Below, one piece after another: positions 51,238 through 59,862 of a stretch of 64,000 nt of DNA. The notes under the pieces are model-generated. The model had not been told where the DNA came from and searched no databases. It saw only the letters and a list, made by a program, of their open reading frames with translations. This stretch comes from Streptomyces sp. QL37 (GTDB lineage Bacteria; Actinomycetota; Actinomycetes; Streptomycetales; Streptomycetaceae), in assembly GCF_002941025.1 (NCBI RefSeq), contig NZ_PTJS01000001.1:558001-622000 (forward strand). The letters run 5' to 3'. Made by a program: the position numbers and the translations under genes. The stretch's first letter is position 1. Each line of letters opens with the position of its first letter.

Positions 51238-51300
51238 TACGGTCGGTTGGTCCCGTACCGGATGACTGTTTACGGTCGGTTGGTCCCGTACCGGATGACT
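51238..51300. repeat. 33-bp period tandem duplication over the lacI stop
   Basis: Thirty identical bases (TACGGTCGGTTGGTCCCGTA and 10 more) at 51238-51267 and 51271-51300. The duplication includes the codons for the repressor's last nine residues and places a TAA at the junction. A repeat-added copy is therefore untranslated. Confidence 0.95.
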
Positions 51301-52292
51301 TCGGTGGGGACCACGGAGCGTCTTGCGGGCAGCGGGGTTCCGGGGCCGACGTTGATGCGGTCGATGAGCATCTGGCCGGCCCTGCGCCCGATCTCGTCGG
51401 CGTCGTAGGACGCGATCGTCAGCGGGAGCCCGAGGACGTCCGCCAGGTCGAAGTCGTCGAAACCGGCCAGGGCCACCGGGACTCCGAGTGTGCGAACGGC
51501 CCGGATGGCGCCCTGCGTCAGCCGGTTGTTGGTGCAGAAGAGGGCGGTGGGCGCGCCGGGCTCGCGCAGCAGAGCGACGGCGGCACGCTCGGCCGTGGCC
51601 ACGTCGGCCAGTCCGCGGCGGATGTGCCGTTCGTCCGGCTCCAGGCCGGCCGCCTCATGGGCGACCCAGTAGCCACGGAAGCGTTCGGCACCGGTGTAGA
51701 GGGCGGGCGGGTTCCCCAGGAACCCGATCCGCTCGTGTCCGTCCTCGATCAGCCGGCCGGTGGCCGCTTCCGCTCCGCCGAAGTCGTCCACCAGTACGCA
51801 GTCGGCGTCCATCCCCGTCGGCGGCCGGGAGGCGAAGACGATCGGCATGCCGCGCAGCACGGCCGGTGCCAGGTGACGGTGACTGGCGCCCGACGGAACC
51901 ACGATCATCCCGTCGACCTGGCGGGACGCCAGATCCTCCACCAGGCCTCGCTCCCGGTCGACCTGTTCGCCGGTGTTGCCGAGCAGGACCCGCAGGCCGT
52001 GTTCGTACGCCACCTCCTGGACCCCGAGAGCCAGCCGCGAATAGAAGGGATTGGCCAGGTTGGTGACGACCAGACCGATCATCCCGCTGCCACCGACCCG
52101 TAGACGGCGAGCGGTTTCGTTCCGCCGGTATCCGAGCGCGTCGACGGCGCTCAGCACCCGCTCCCGGGTGGCTTCGGTGACCCGGGGGTCGTCCTTGAGC
52201 ACGCGGGAGACGGTCATCGCGCTGACCTCGGCACGGGCAGCGACGTCACGCATCGTCGGCGTGGCGACGCCACTCGGTCGATGCTGTGCCAC
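51270..52292 (-). CDS. LacI-family transcriptional repressor
   Basis: A 340-residue LacI/GalR regulator. The helix-turn-helix is TMRDVAARAEVSAMTVSRVL (about residues 13-32), followed by the hinge helix YRRNETARRLR and a periplasmic-binding-protein-like sensor domain. GTG at 52292 follows GAAGGA. On the minus strand a TACAAT box (52363-52368) is a likely -10. Its place inside the mannoside locus suggests it controls that locus, releasing the operators at 55196-55211 and 55308-55323 on binding a mannose-derived inducer. The tandem duplication at its 3' end gives a stop after ...IRYGTNRP. Confidence 0.9.
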   Translation of the reverse strand: MAQHRPSGVATPTMRDVAARAEVSAMTVSRVLKDDPRVTEATRERVLSAVDALGYRRNETARRLRVGGSGMIGLVVTNLANPFYSRLALGVQEVAYEHGLRVLLGNTGEQVDRERGLVEDLASRQVDGMIVVPSGASHRHLAPAVLRGMPIVFASRPPTGMDADCVLVDDFGGAEAATGRLIEDGHERIGFLGNPPALYTGAERFRGYWVAHEAAGLEPDERHIRRGLADVATAERAAVALLREPGAPTALFCTNNRLTQGAIRAVRTLGVPVALAGFDDFDLADVLGLPLTIASYDADEIGRRAGQMLIDRINVGPGTPLPARRSVVPTEVIRYGTNRP

Positions 52293-52446
52293 GGCCGGTC
52301 CTTCCTTCGTGCCGTCAGGGGATCTGTGCCGTCGGTGGGCCGCCGAAGCCGCAGGAGCCGTCATTGTAGAGAGTGCCCGGGCCGTGGCGCCGTCCGACCC
52401 GGCAGGCGGATCCGTCGGCTCCCTGTCGTGGGGCGGCCCTGTCTCC

Positions 52447-53451
52447 TCATGACCGAGCCGCTCGGCAGGCGTCGGAGGCCACGGGTTCGGCCGCCAGGGG
52501 GTCGGGCTCCGGCGGGTCGCACTCCGTCCGACGCCCCAGGGCCCAGTGCGCGGCGCCGATCAGGGGGGCGTCGTCGGGCCGTCGGGCGGTACGCAGGTCC
52601 ATCGCGGCGACGACCGCTTCCGCTCCCGGCCCGGCGGCGTGGGCCCCGGTGGTGAGTCCGGCGCGCAGCGCGGGGCCTATGAGGTCCCAGGAGGCGGCCA
52701 TGGAGCCGCCGACGACCATCACGTCCGGCCGGAACATCGCGCACCAGGGTGCCAGGGCACGCCCCAGCGTGGTGAAACACTCGCTGATCGCAGCCGCGGC
52801 GTGCGGGTCCGCCATGCGGGCCGATGCGGCGATCTCGCTCACGTCCGGGCGCGCGGCCCGCCCGTCGAGACCTGTCGCCGCTGCGTACGTCGCACGGATC
52901 GCCCGCCGCGAGACCACCTCCTCCAGCGGCCGCCCGTCGACGGTGATGCGGTGGGCGCGGCCCTCCGGCGGCACGGTGGGGCCTTCGGTGACGGGGCGTC
53001 CGTCACGCAGGAACGAGGATCCGACGCCGGTGCCGAGCGTGACGCACACGGACCGGTTCCGTCGTGCTGCGGCCCCGCTGTGGTGTTCCCCGATGGCGAA
53101 GGCGTCCGCGTCGTTGAGGAAGCTGATGGTACGTGCGTGCGGCAGCCGATCCCGCAGTTCCGCCCCGACGTCGACGTCGTGGAGCGACTCGAACTTGCCG
53201 ATGCCCCGGAATCTGCCGATGCCGGCCGTGTAGTCGAACGGCCCCGGCACCGCGACGCCCCATCGCGTCCGGTGGGGTGCCGCGATGTGCCGGGCCGCCT
53301 CGGCGAAGCAGTCGAGGAGCTCCGAGGCACCGGCGTCGGCGGACACAGGTCCGCGGACGACCGAACCGGCGACCGTCAGGCCGGTCGCCATGTCCACCAG
53401 AGCGGCGGTGACGTGGGTACCGCCGATCTCCAGTACGGGCACCTGGGTCAT
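52447..53451 (-). CDS. ROK-family sugar kinase without the zinc motif
   Basis: A 334-residue ROK-family protein without a DNA-binding domain, so a kinase rather than a repressor. LEIGGTHVTAALVD is the phosphate-1 loop, FLNDADAFAIGEH contains the catalytic Asp, and VTLGTGVGSSFL the phosphate-2 loop. The zinc-binding CxCGxxGC motif normal in ROK kinases is absent (the region reads RAHRITVDGRPLEEVV), so substrate and folding must differ from classic glucokinases. In this operon it may phosphorylate mannose for the isomerase encoded just upstream; its ATG overlaps that gene's stop. Confidence 0.85.
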   Translation of the reverse strand: MTQVPVLEIGGTHVTAALVDMATGLTVAGSVVRGPVSADAGASELLDCFAEAARHIAAPHRTRWGVAVPGPFDYTAGIGRFRGIGKFESLHDVDVGAELRDRLPHARTISFLNDADAFAIGEHHSGAAARRNRSVCVTLGTGVGSSFLRDGRPVTEGPTVPPEGRAHRITVDGRPLEEVVSRRAIRATYAAATGLDGRAARPDVSEIAASARMADPHAAAAISECFTTLGRALAPWCAMFRPDVMVVGGSMAASWDLIGPALRAGLTTGAHAAGPGAEAVVAAMDLRTARRPDDAPLIGAAHWALGRRTECDPPEPDPLAAEPVASDACRAARS

Positions 53452-55160
53452 GACGGTGTCACCAAGGACTTGACCACCTGTACGGGCCGTCCGCCGACGG
53501 GGTGGAGTCGATACCCGCCTACTGCCGCCGGCACGGTGAGAGTTTCAGCGAAGGCCAGGTCGTGGAGCCGGCCGTCTGCGGTCTCCACGACCACGCCGTC
53601 ACCGGCGGCGACGTTGAGGATGTGGAACCTGCCCTCGGTGTCGTCGTCGGCCGGCCCTGTTCCGTCGAGTACGAAGCGGTGGACCGCGTAGAACATCTCG
53701 TGCAGGGCGCCGATGACCTCTTCGCGCCAGCCCGTGCCCTCGCGCACGGGGCGCGGCTTCTGGACGAGGTCCTCGACGACCTCGCCGCCGCGCCGCCCTG
53801 TGTCGAGGTTGGCGAAGGCATGACGGTGGGACAGCGGCCTGGGCACCCCGGAGGTGGAACGGCGCAGCCAGTCGTAGAAGCGCAGCGAGTAGAGGTAGGG
53901 AGTGGCGCTGATCTCCAGCACGAGGTTGCCCGCCCCGGAGGAGTGCGGGGTGCCGGCCGGGATCATGAACAGCTGGCCGGGATCCGCGGGGAACGTCTGG
54001 ACGTGATCCTCGACGCGCAGCGGTGTGCCGTGCGTCGCCGACGCCTCCACTTCCTTGCGCAGGATGTCCACGTCCGTACTCTGCCGCAGCCCGAGGAAGA
54101 CCCGGGACCCGGGTTCGCTCGCCGTGACGTAGTAGGTCTCGTGCTGGGTGTAGGCCCAGCCGAAGGTTTCCCGCATGTACTGCTCCTGCGGGTGGCAGTG
54201 CAGGGAGAGGTTGCCGCCCCCGACGGTGTCGAGGTAGTCGAAGCGGATGGGGAAGGAGGTGCCGTAGCGCTGATGCACGTCCGTGCCGAGGAACTGCTCC
54301 GGGTGCAGGACGCACAGGAGCTGGAAGGGCAGTTCCACCTGTGCGCCGGCGTCCTGGCCGACGAGGACGCCGGCTTCGGGGGCGATCAGCTCGTAGCCGA
54401 GGGCGGTGTTGCCGTTGTCGGGCTCGAAGCCGAGCGTGTCTGCGGCCCACCGACCGCCCCAGGGGGTGGAGTTGAAGTAGGGGCGGGTGCGTACGGGCTG
54501 CCGGGCCAGGCCGGCGAGGGTGGCGCGGACCGCCTCGCCGTCCAGGGAGGTAGGGGCCCCCGGGTTCTGTACGTCGATCCACCGGTCGATCCTGGAGGCG
54601 AGCGTGTCACGGTGGCGGTCGGAGACGGGCCAGTCGGTGTAGAAGAGGCTGCGCAGTTCGCCCGCCGTGTGCGGACGCCCGAGGTTGACGCCCACCGGCA
54701 GCGTTCCGGAAGCGACAGCACTCTCGGCATACCGCTTGGGCAGGTCCGCCCACCAGAGCGTATCGGGCGAACAGAGGGCGGCGCCGGGGCCGAAGACCAG
54801 CAGGACTCCGCTCGTGGGGCGTTCGACGGAGAGTCGGCCCTCGAAGAGGTCGGCCATGTCGAACTCGGCGAGCGGCAGGAAGAACGCGTCGGACTCGGCG
54901 TCAGGGACGCACAGCCGCTCGACAGCTGCCGGTGACCAGTGCTCACGCACATCGAGCACGGCGACCTCGATGGACCTTTCCCGCAGCGCGGCGGCGATCC
55001 CCTGGGCGGCTTCGTGCCAGTCCAGAGCCGCAGGCCCGTCCAGGGCGAGTACGGCCGGTCGCACGGGCAGGGTCGCGACGGCGTCGTCCCACCCGGTGAC
55101 CACGGCTCCGGTGGCCGGATAGCGGGGGTTTCGTTCGTAAGGGCGGGGCTCTGAGTGCAC
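53448..55160 (-). CDS. Mannose-6-phosphate-isomerase-like protein with N-terminal kinase-like domain
   Basis: A 570-residue protein. The C-terminal part (about 210-570) resembles class I mannose-6-phosphate isomerases: HCHPQEQYM (about 320) and the downstream HETYYV give metal-binding His/Glu, and GTPHSSG (about 400) a further His. The N-terminal 200 residues look like a uridine-kinase-type P-loop domain, but the loop reads LDGPAALDWHEA, without the Lys-Ser/Thr of a working Walker A. It should convert mannose 6-phosphate to fructose 6-phosphate. GTG at 55160 follows CAGGAG. Promoter and operator lie 35-65 bases upstream. Confidence 0.82.
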   Translation of the reverse strand: MHSEPRPYERNPRYPATGAVVTGWDDAVATLPVRPAVLALDGPAALDWHEAAQGIAAALRERSIEVAVLDVREHWSPAAVERLCVPDAESDAFFLPLAEFDMADLFEGRLSVERPTSGVLLVFGPGAALCSPDTLWWADLPKRYAESAVASGTLPVGVNLGRPHTAGELRSLFYTDWPVSDRHRDTLASRIDRWIDVQNPGAPTSLDGEAVRATLAGLARQPVRTRPYFNSTPWGGRWAADTLGFEPDNGNTALGYELIAPEAGVLVGQDAGAQVELPFQLLCVLHPEQFLGTDVHQRYGTSFPIRFDYLDTVGGGNLSLHCHPQEQYMRETFGWAYTQHETYYVTASEPGSRVFLGLRQSTDVDILRKEVEASATHGTPLRVEDHVQTFPADPGQLFMIPAGTPHSSGAGNLVLEISATPYLYSLRFYDWLRRSTSGVPRPLSHRHAFANLDTGRRGGEVVEDLVQKPRPVREGTGWREEVIGALHEMFYAVHRFVLDGTGPADDDTEGRFHILNVAAGDGVVVETADGRLHDLAFAETLTVPAAVGGYRLHPVGGRPVQVVKSLVTPS

Positions 55161-55195
55161 AGGTACTCCTGAAGAGTGAGCGGGCGACCGATGGG

Positions 55196-55211
55196 ATGGT
55201 ACCGATAACAT
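55196..55211. promoter_or_regulatory. LacI-type operator of the isomerase-kinase operon
   Basis: ATGGTACCGATAACAT, a partial palindrome centred on CG, matching 12 of 16 positions of the site at 55308-55323. It overlaps the -10 box and spacer of the minus-strand promoter, a position that would block polymerase. Confidence 0.65.
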
Positions 55212-55224
55212 TCAGGGCGGACAA
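55196..55224 (-). promoter_or_regulatory. Promoter of the isomerase-kinase operon
   Basis: On the minus strand TTGTCC (55219-55224), 17 bases, TACCAT (55196-55201). The GTG start of the isomerase gene is 36 bases further on. Confidence 0.6.
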
Positions 55225-55294
55225 GGCAGATGAGCGGCTTCCATCCATAACCACAGCTAGATACGGGCCGTAGGCGAATTCTCGTCAGGGAGCC

Positions 55295-55323
55295 TTGTTT
55301 CGGCCTCATGATGTCGTTAACAT
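55295..55323 (+). promoter_or_regulatory. Promoter of the mannoside uptake/GH76/GH38 operon
   Basis: TTGTTT (55295-55300), 17 bases, TAACAT (55318-55323). The binding-protein gene starts about 120 bases downstream. Its -10 box is the end of the operator 55308-55323. An inverted GGGATCC pair (55411-55430) sits in the leader. Confidence 0.6.
55308..55323. promoter_or_regulatory. LacI-type operator of the uptake operon
   Basis: ATGATGTCGTTAACAT; with the site at 55196-55211 it gives a consensus ATGRTRYCGWTAACAT. Both overlap a -10 box, in divergent promoters. Confidence 0.65.
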
Positions 55324-55444
55324 CCTGGCAATCCGAACCGCCGATGCCGTGCGGTGCGGCGAGATCTCTCAGGGGGCCGTACCCCCTCACCCACCACACC
55401 CCAGAGCCGGGGATCCCTGCCGGGATCCCAAGGGAAGGGAACCC

Positions 55445-56758
55445 ATGAGATCAATCGGCGGGGCGACACAGTGGTCGTCCCACCCGCTCGGCCGCCGGAG
55501 CGTCCTGGCGGGCATCGGAGCGGGCGGTGCGGCCGTGCTGGCAGGCTGCGCCCGCGGCGACAGCACCGCGGTGAAGCCCGGCACCACCTCGCTCGCCAAC
55601 GACAACGCCACCTGGGACCAGGGCTATGTGGCTGCCGGGCGGGAGCTGAAGAAGCTCACCGGCCACGCGCTGCGTCCGCTGTCCAATCCGAACCCCACGT
55701 CGTACAGGCAGGTCACGCAGATCTCACTGCAGACCACCAAGGCCACCGACATGATCAAGTGGGCCTCAGGCTATTTCCTCAAGTCCCTGGCCCGCACCGG
55801 CGAGCTCAGCGATCTCTCCTCACTGTGGGCGGACTACGAACGCAAGGGCTGGGTCACGCCCCAGACCCGCGAGTCGATGTCCTACCGCGGCTCCGTTTAC
55901 GGGATACCGCTCTACGAGTCGTACTACGTGCTGTTCTACAACACCGCCCTCTTCCGCAAGCACGGCCTCCGGGCGCCCGGCACCTGGGAGGAGCTGCTGC
56001 ACAACGCCGAGGTGCTGAAGAAGGCGGGCGTGGTCCCGTTCGTCGCCACACAGAGCGGCAACTGGCCCGCCTACGAGTGGTTCCAGGAGCTCGTCAGCAA
56101 GGTGGACCCCGCGTTCTACACCGAGCTGATCAGCGGGAAGGCGCGTTACACCGACCCGCAGGCGAGGAAGGCTCTGCAGATCTGGCAGGACTTCATGCGC
56201 AAGGGCTGGATGACGCCGGCGGACTTCGACCAGAACAACGGCCCTGCCGCGCTGAAGGCCGGGCGGGTCGGTATGTTCCTGCACGGTTCCTGGCAGTCGC
56301 AGGGGATCGCCGCCACCGGCATGAAGCCGGGTGTCGACTTCGACGCCTTCGTCATGCCGCCCGTCGAGTCCTCCACCCGCCGCTCCGTCATCACCGAGTC
56401 CGGCGTGCTCGCCGTCCCGCGCAAGGCCGTCTCGCACGACGCCGCGATGGCCAACGCGGCGAACTGGCTCGACCCGAGGGTCCAGAAGGTGTGGACCGAC
56501 TTCCTCCAGGACGCCTCTGCCAACCCGCGCTCCCGGCCCGGCAACCCGGTGATGGCCGACCTCAAGGGCCAGGCGCTGCGGGAGCGCTGGACGCTGCTGC
56601 CGCGCTACGGCGAGTCGGGCCCGCCCAACCTCATCCAGGGCAACACCGACGACCTGGGGAGCTTCATGACCGGGGCCTCCTCCCCCGAGAGCACGCTGCG
56701 CAGCATGGCGGGTCGGGCGACCGAGGAGTGGGCCGCGTGGGAGAGGGACGAGGCATGA
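55445..56758 (+). CDS. Sugar-binding lipoprotein of an ABC importer
   Basis: A 437-residue family-1 extracellular solute-binding lipoprotein. A Tat-like signal (LGRRSVLAGIGAGG) ends in lipobox LAGC (Cys35). The mature protein has the usual two-lobed composition with YGIPLYESYYVLFYN and ENSGVLAVPRKAV-like segments. It should capture mannan oligosaccharides outside and pass them to the two permeases. AAGGGA precedes the ATG; the longer upstream frame lacks a start signal. Its stop overlaps the first permease ATG. No ATPase gene lies in the locus, so a shared MsiK-type ATPase is likely used, as in other Streptomyces sugar importers. Confidence 0.92.
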   Translation: MRSIGGATQWSSHPLGRRSVLAGIGAGGAAVLAGCARGDSTAVKPGTTSLANDNATWDQGYVAAGRELKKLTGHALRPLSNPNPTSYRQVTQISLQTTKATDMIKWASGYFLKSLARTGELSDLSSLWADYERKGWVTPQTRESMSYRGSVYGIPLYESYYVLFYNTALFRKHGLRAPGTWEELLHNAEVLKKAGVVPFVATQSGNWPAYEWFQELVSKVDPAFYTELISGKARYTDPQARKALQIWQDFMRKGWMTPADFDQNNGPAALKAGRVGMFLHGSWQSQGIAATGMKPGVDFDAFVMPPVESSTRRSVITESGVLAVPRKAVSHDAAMANAANWLDPRVQKVWTDFLQDASANPRSRPGNPVMADLKGQALRERWTLLPRYGESGPPNLIQGNTDDLGSFMTGASSPESTLRSMAGRATEEWAAWERDEA

Positions 56759-57714
56759 GTTCTTCCCTCGACCAGCGCCGGCCCCCGCGCCCCGGGCCGC
56801 ACGGCTCTCCGCGGCCGGGCCCCGCGGGCTTCGCGCCCACGCGCCGGCCTGCCCGGCGAATACGGGACAGGCTGGCCGGGGCCGGGTTCCTGGCTCCCGC
56901 CGTGCTCCTGGTGAGCGCCCTCCTGCTGCTCCCGTTCGCCACGACCGTCTACCGGAGCTTCTTCGACGACAGGCGCGTCTCGAGCTTCGCCGGTCTCGAC
57001 AACTACGCCCTGTTCCTCAGCGATCCGGTGCTGACCCGCTCGATCCAGAACACGCTGATGTGGGTGGTCGGTACGGTCGCACTGCCGCTCGTGCTGGGCC
57101 TGGCCATCGCCGTACTCACGCACGGCGCCGGATGGTCCCGTGTGGCGCGGCTGGTCGTCGTCCTTCCCTACGCCCTGTCCGGCTCGGCCGTTGCGGTGGT
57201 GTGGAACTTCGTCCTCAACACCGACGGCGCGGCGAACCAGGTGCTCAAGGCCTTCGGCATGGATTCGCTCGCCCAGGGCTGGCTGCTGGAGTGGCCGGGC
57301 AACACGGTTGTGATGATCATCGCCAACACCTGGCAGTCGGCGGGTGTCGCGGTGATCCTCTTCCTGGTCGGCCTCCAGACCATCCCGCCCGAGACCCTCG
57401 AAGCCGCCTCCCTGGACGGTGCGGCGGGCTGGCGGAAGTTCTGGTTCGTCGTGCTGCCCCTGCTGCGGACCGTCTCGGTGATCGTCATCGGCACCAGCTT
57501 GGTCAACGGGCTCAAGTCCTTCGACCTGATCTGGGTGCTCACCCAGGGCGGGCCGGGGAGGCAGTCCGAGACGCTCGCGGTCTCGATGTACCAGGAGACC
57601 TTCCTCGCCCTGCACCCCGGCGCGGGCGCGGCGGTGGCGGTCGTCCTCACCACGATCGTGCTGTTCACCTCGTGGCTGTACCTGCGGCGTCAGCTGACCC
57701 CGAAAGGCAACTGA
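56755..57714 (+). CDS. ABC sugar permease (MalF-type)
   Basis: A 319-residue permease of the carbohydrate-uptake-1 type: Pro/Arg-rich cytoplasmic tail of about 45 residues, then six membrane helices; EAASLDGAAGWRKFWFVVLPLL is the ATPase-coupling loop. Its ATG overlaps the stop of the binding-protein gene. It pairs with the next permease. Confidence 0.92.
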   Translation: MSSSLDQRRPPRPGPHGSPRPGPAGFAPTRRPARRIRDRLAGAGFLAPAVLLVSALLLLPFATTVYRSFFDDRRVSSFAGLDNYALFLSDPVLTRSIQNTLMWVVGTVALPLVLGLAIAVLTHGAGWSRVARLVVVLPYALSGSAVAVVWNFVLNTDGAANQVLKAFGMDSLAQGWLLEWPGNTVVMIIANTWQSAGVAVILFLVGLQTIPPETLEAASLDGAAGWRKFWFVVLPLLRTVSVIVIGTSLVNGLKSFDLIWVLTQGGPGRQSETLAVSMYQETFLALHPGAGAAVAVVLTTIVLFTSWLYLRRQLTPKGN

Positions 57715-57716
57715 TC

Positions 57717-58577
57717 ATGCCCACCATTCCCGGCACACCCACCCGCGCCCCGCGAACGCGGACCACGCCCGGCCGGATCCTGCGCAACACGACCCTGGTG
57801 GTCATCTCCTTGGCCTGGGCACTGCCCACCTGGCTGCTGCTCGTCAACGCCTTGGTGCCGGCTGCCGACTACGGAGGTACGCCTCACTGGTGGCCGCAGG
57901 GCTTCGGACTATTCGACAACATGTCGCAAGCCTGGACGAAGGCGGACCTCGGCCCTTCCATGGGCAACAGCCTGCTCTACGCGGTCACCAGCGCCGCCGC
58001 CGCCATCGTGGTGGCCACCACCGCCGCCTTCGCGACGGTCGTCATGCCCCTCAAGCACAAGACGCTGTGGTTCTGGCTGATCTACTCGGGAACCCTGCTG
58101 CCGCTCCAGGTCTTCCTGCGCCCGCTGTTCCTCGCCTACGCCGACACCGGGCTCTACGACGCCCAGTTCGGGCTGTTCCTGGTGTACGTGGCCATCGCCA
58201 TCCCCTTCGCCTACTTCATCATGCGCAACTTCGCGCTGACGCTGGCACCGGAGATCATCGAGGCCGCCCGGATGGACGGTGCGTCGTGGTGGCGGATCTT
58301 CTGGCAGATCCACGTGCCACTGTCCAGGTCCGCCATGGTGGCCGCCTTTGTCTTCCAGTTCGTCGCCGTCTGGAACGACCTGCTCTTCGGTATCACGCTG
58401 TCCACCAGCAAGAACATCCGTCCGGTCATGGCCGCGCTGGCCGAACTCCAGGGCAATTACTCCAATGTGGGGCCGCCGGTGGTCCTCGGCGGGGCGCTCC
58501 TGGTCTCCCTGCCGACCGTCGTCCTGTTCTTCTCCGCACAGCGCTTCTTCGTCAGCAGCCTCAAGCTGCACGGCTGA
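57717..58577 (+). CDS. ABC sugar permease (MalG-type)
   Basis: A 286-residue partner permease with six helices and the coupling loop EAARMDGASWWRIFWQIHVPL. AAAGGC lies upstream of the ATG, three bases after the first permease stop. It is followed after 48 bases by the GH76 gene, probably in the same transcript. Confidence 0.92.
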   Translation: MPTIPGTPTRAPRTRTTPGRILRNTTLVVISLAWALPTWLLLVNALVPAADYGGTPHWWPQGFGLFDNMSQAWTKADLGPSMGNSLLYAVTSAAAAIVVATTAAFATVVMPLKHKTLWFWLIYSGTLLPLQVFLRPLFLAYADTGLYDAQFGLFLVYVAIAIPFAYFIMRNFALTLAPEIIEAARMDGASWWRIFWQIHVPLSRSAMVAAFVFQFVAVWNDLLFGITLSTSKNIRPVMAALAELQGNYSNVGPPVVLGGALLVSLPTVVLFFSAQRFFVSSLKLHG

Positions 58578-58625
58578 GCCGCACCCGGCCGCCCGTCGCC
58601 GTTCCACCTTCTCGAAAGGCAGACC

Positions 58626-59804
58626 ATGGTGAAGACACCTGTACGCGCCGCACTGGCCCTCGCCGTCCTCTCCGGAGCGCTGTGGGCGGGCCCGGCCGCC
58701 GCAGCCGACCATGAGGAGACCATGCCCTTGACGTGGGCCCACCGCGCCGAGGTCACCTACGGCTCCTTGCAGCAGCACCTCTACCAGGGCCCGCAGGAGC
58801 ACGGGCTGTACCTGGAGAAGACGCCGCGCAAGGAGGGGGAGAACCCCCACTCCTACCTCTGGCCGCTGCGTGAGGCGGCCGCCGCCACCGTCGACATGTC
58901 CGAACTGCCGCGCGTCGGCGCCCGCTACAAGCGCGAGGCCGCCGAGCGCTTCACGGCGCTGCGGCTGTACTTCAACCCCCGCGACGGCAGGTCCGGATAC
59001 GACTCCTACCTGCCCGCCCCCCTTGGTCAGGGCGGCGACGTCTTCTACGACGACAACGCCGTCGTCGGGCTCTCCTTCCTGGACCAGTACCGGTCGACGG
59101 GGAGGGAGCTCTACCTCGACCGGGCGCGGGAAACCTATTCGGTCGTCAGCCGGGGCTGGGACGAGGACCCCGCCAAGCCGTGCCCCGGGGGCATGCGCTG
59201 GGTCGACTCGCCGGACAACACCATGCGCGCGGCGAACGTCACGGGGCTGGCCGCCCAGCTGGCCGCCGAACTCCACGCCATCGACCACGACGACCGGTTC
59301 CTCGCGAGCGCGAAGAAGTGGTACGAGTGGAACTGGTCGTGCCTGCGCCGCTCCCCTGGCCTGTACGACAACAGCCGCGACGACGACGGCAGCGTGAACG
59401 AGACCCTGTGGTCGTACAACTCCGGCGCGATGATCGGCACCGCGGCCACGCTCTACCGCGCGACCGGGGACCGGAGCTACCTCGACCGTGCCGTCGAGGA
59501 CGCGCAGGGCTCGCTCACGTACTGGACGGAAGGGGACCGGCTGCACGATCAGCCGGCGATCTTCAACGCCTTCTACTTCGACAATCTGCGCATCCTGAAC
59601 GAGGTGCGGCCCGACCGCGCCTACCGCAAGGTCGCCGCCGCCTACGCCGAGCGGACCTGGAAGGAGAACCGGACCCCGTCCGACGGACTGTTCCGCTTCC
59701 AGCCCTCCGGCGGTGGCGACCACGCCCCGGCCGCGCAGGCCGAAACACTCGAACAGTCCGCGATGGTACAGATCTTCGCCGGTCTCGCCACCGACCTCTC
59801 CTGA
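58626..59804 (+). CDS. Secreted GH76 alpha-1,6-mannanase
   Basis: A 392-residue secreted endo-mannanase. The signal peptide is MVKTPVRAALALAVLSGALW and onwards, cleaved after AAA (about residue 27). The body is the (alpha/alpha)6 barrel of GH76, with the catalytic Asp pair in VFYDDNAVVG (about 140) and ETLWSYNSGAMIGTA, family-like. It cuts alpha-1,6-mannan, such as fungal cell-wall mannan backbone, outside the cell, making fragments for the importer encoded just upstream. AAAGG precedes the ATG. It shows no carbohydrate-binding module. Confidence 0.9.
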   Translation: MVKTPVRAALALAVLSGALWAGPAAAADHEETMPLTWAHRAEVTYGSLQQHLYQGPQEHGLYLEKTPRKEGENPHSYLWPLREAAAATVDMSELPRVGARYKREAAERFTALRLYFNPRDGRSGYDSYLPAPLGQGGDVFYDDNAVVGLSFLDQYRSTGRELYLDRARETYSVVSRGWDEDPAKPCPGGMRWVDSPDNTMRAANVTGLAAQLAAELHAIDHDDRFLASAKKWYEWNWSCLRRSPGLYDNSRDDDGSVNETLWSYNSGAMIGTAATLYRATGDRSYLDRAVEDAQGSLTYWTEGDRLHDQPAIFNAFYFDNLRILNEVRPDRAYRKVAAAYAERTWKENRTPSDGLFRFQPSGGGDHAPAAQAETLEQSAMVQIFAGLATDLS

Positions 59805-59862
59805 TCCTCCCGCACGCCTGAGCAGCACGTCCCGGCACCACACACGAGTGGAGACCTCTCCC

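Noticed and set aside
48331..51408. Very long open frame antisense to the GH38 mannosidase gene, and others antisense to the RHS toxin gene
   Set aside because: Such frames are expected opposite GC-rich genes; they show no domains, have odd Val/Gly/Arg composition and no ribosome binding sites, while the other strand has full-length recognisable proteins.
51270..52292. The LacI protein of the mannoside locus as the regulator of the GAGAGCGCTCTC sites
   Set aside because: Its own locus carries a different candidate operator (ATGRTRYCGWTAACAT), and no GAGAGCGCTCTC lies there.
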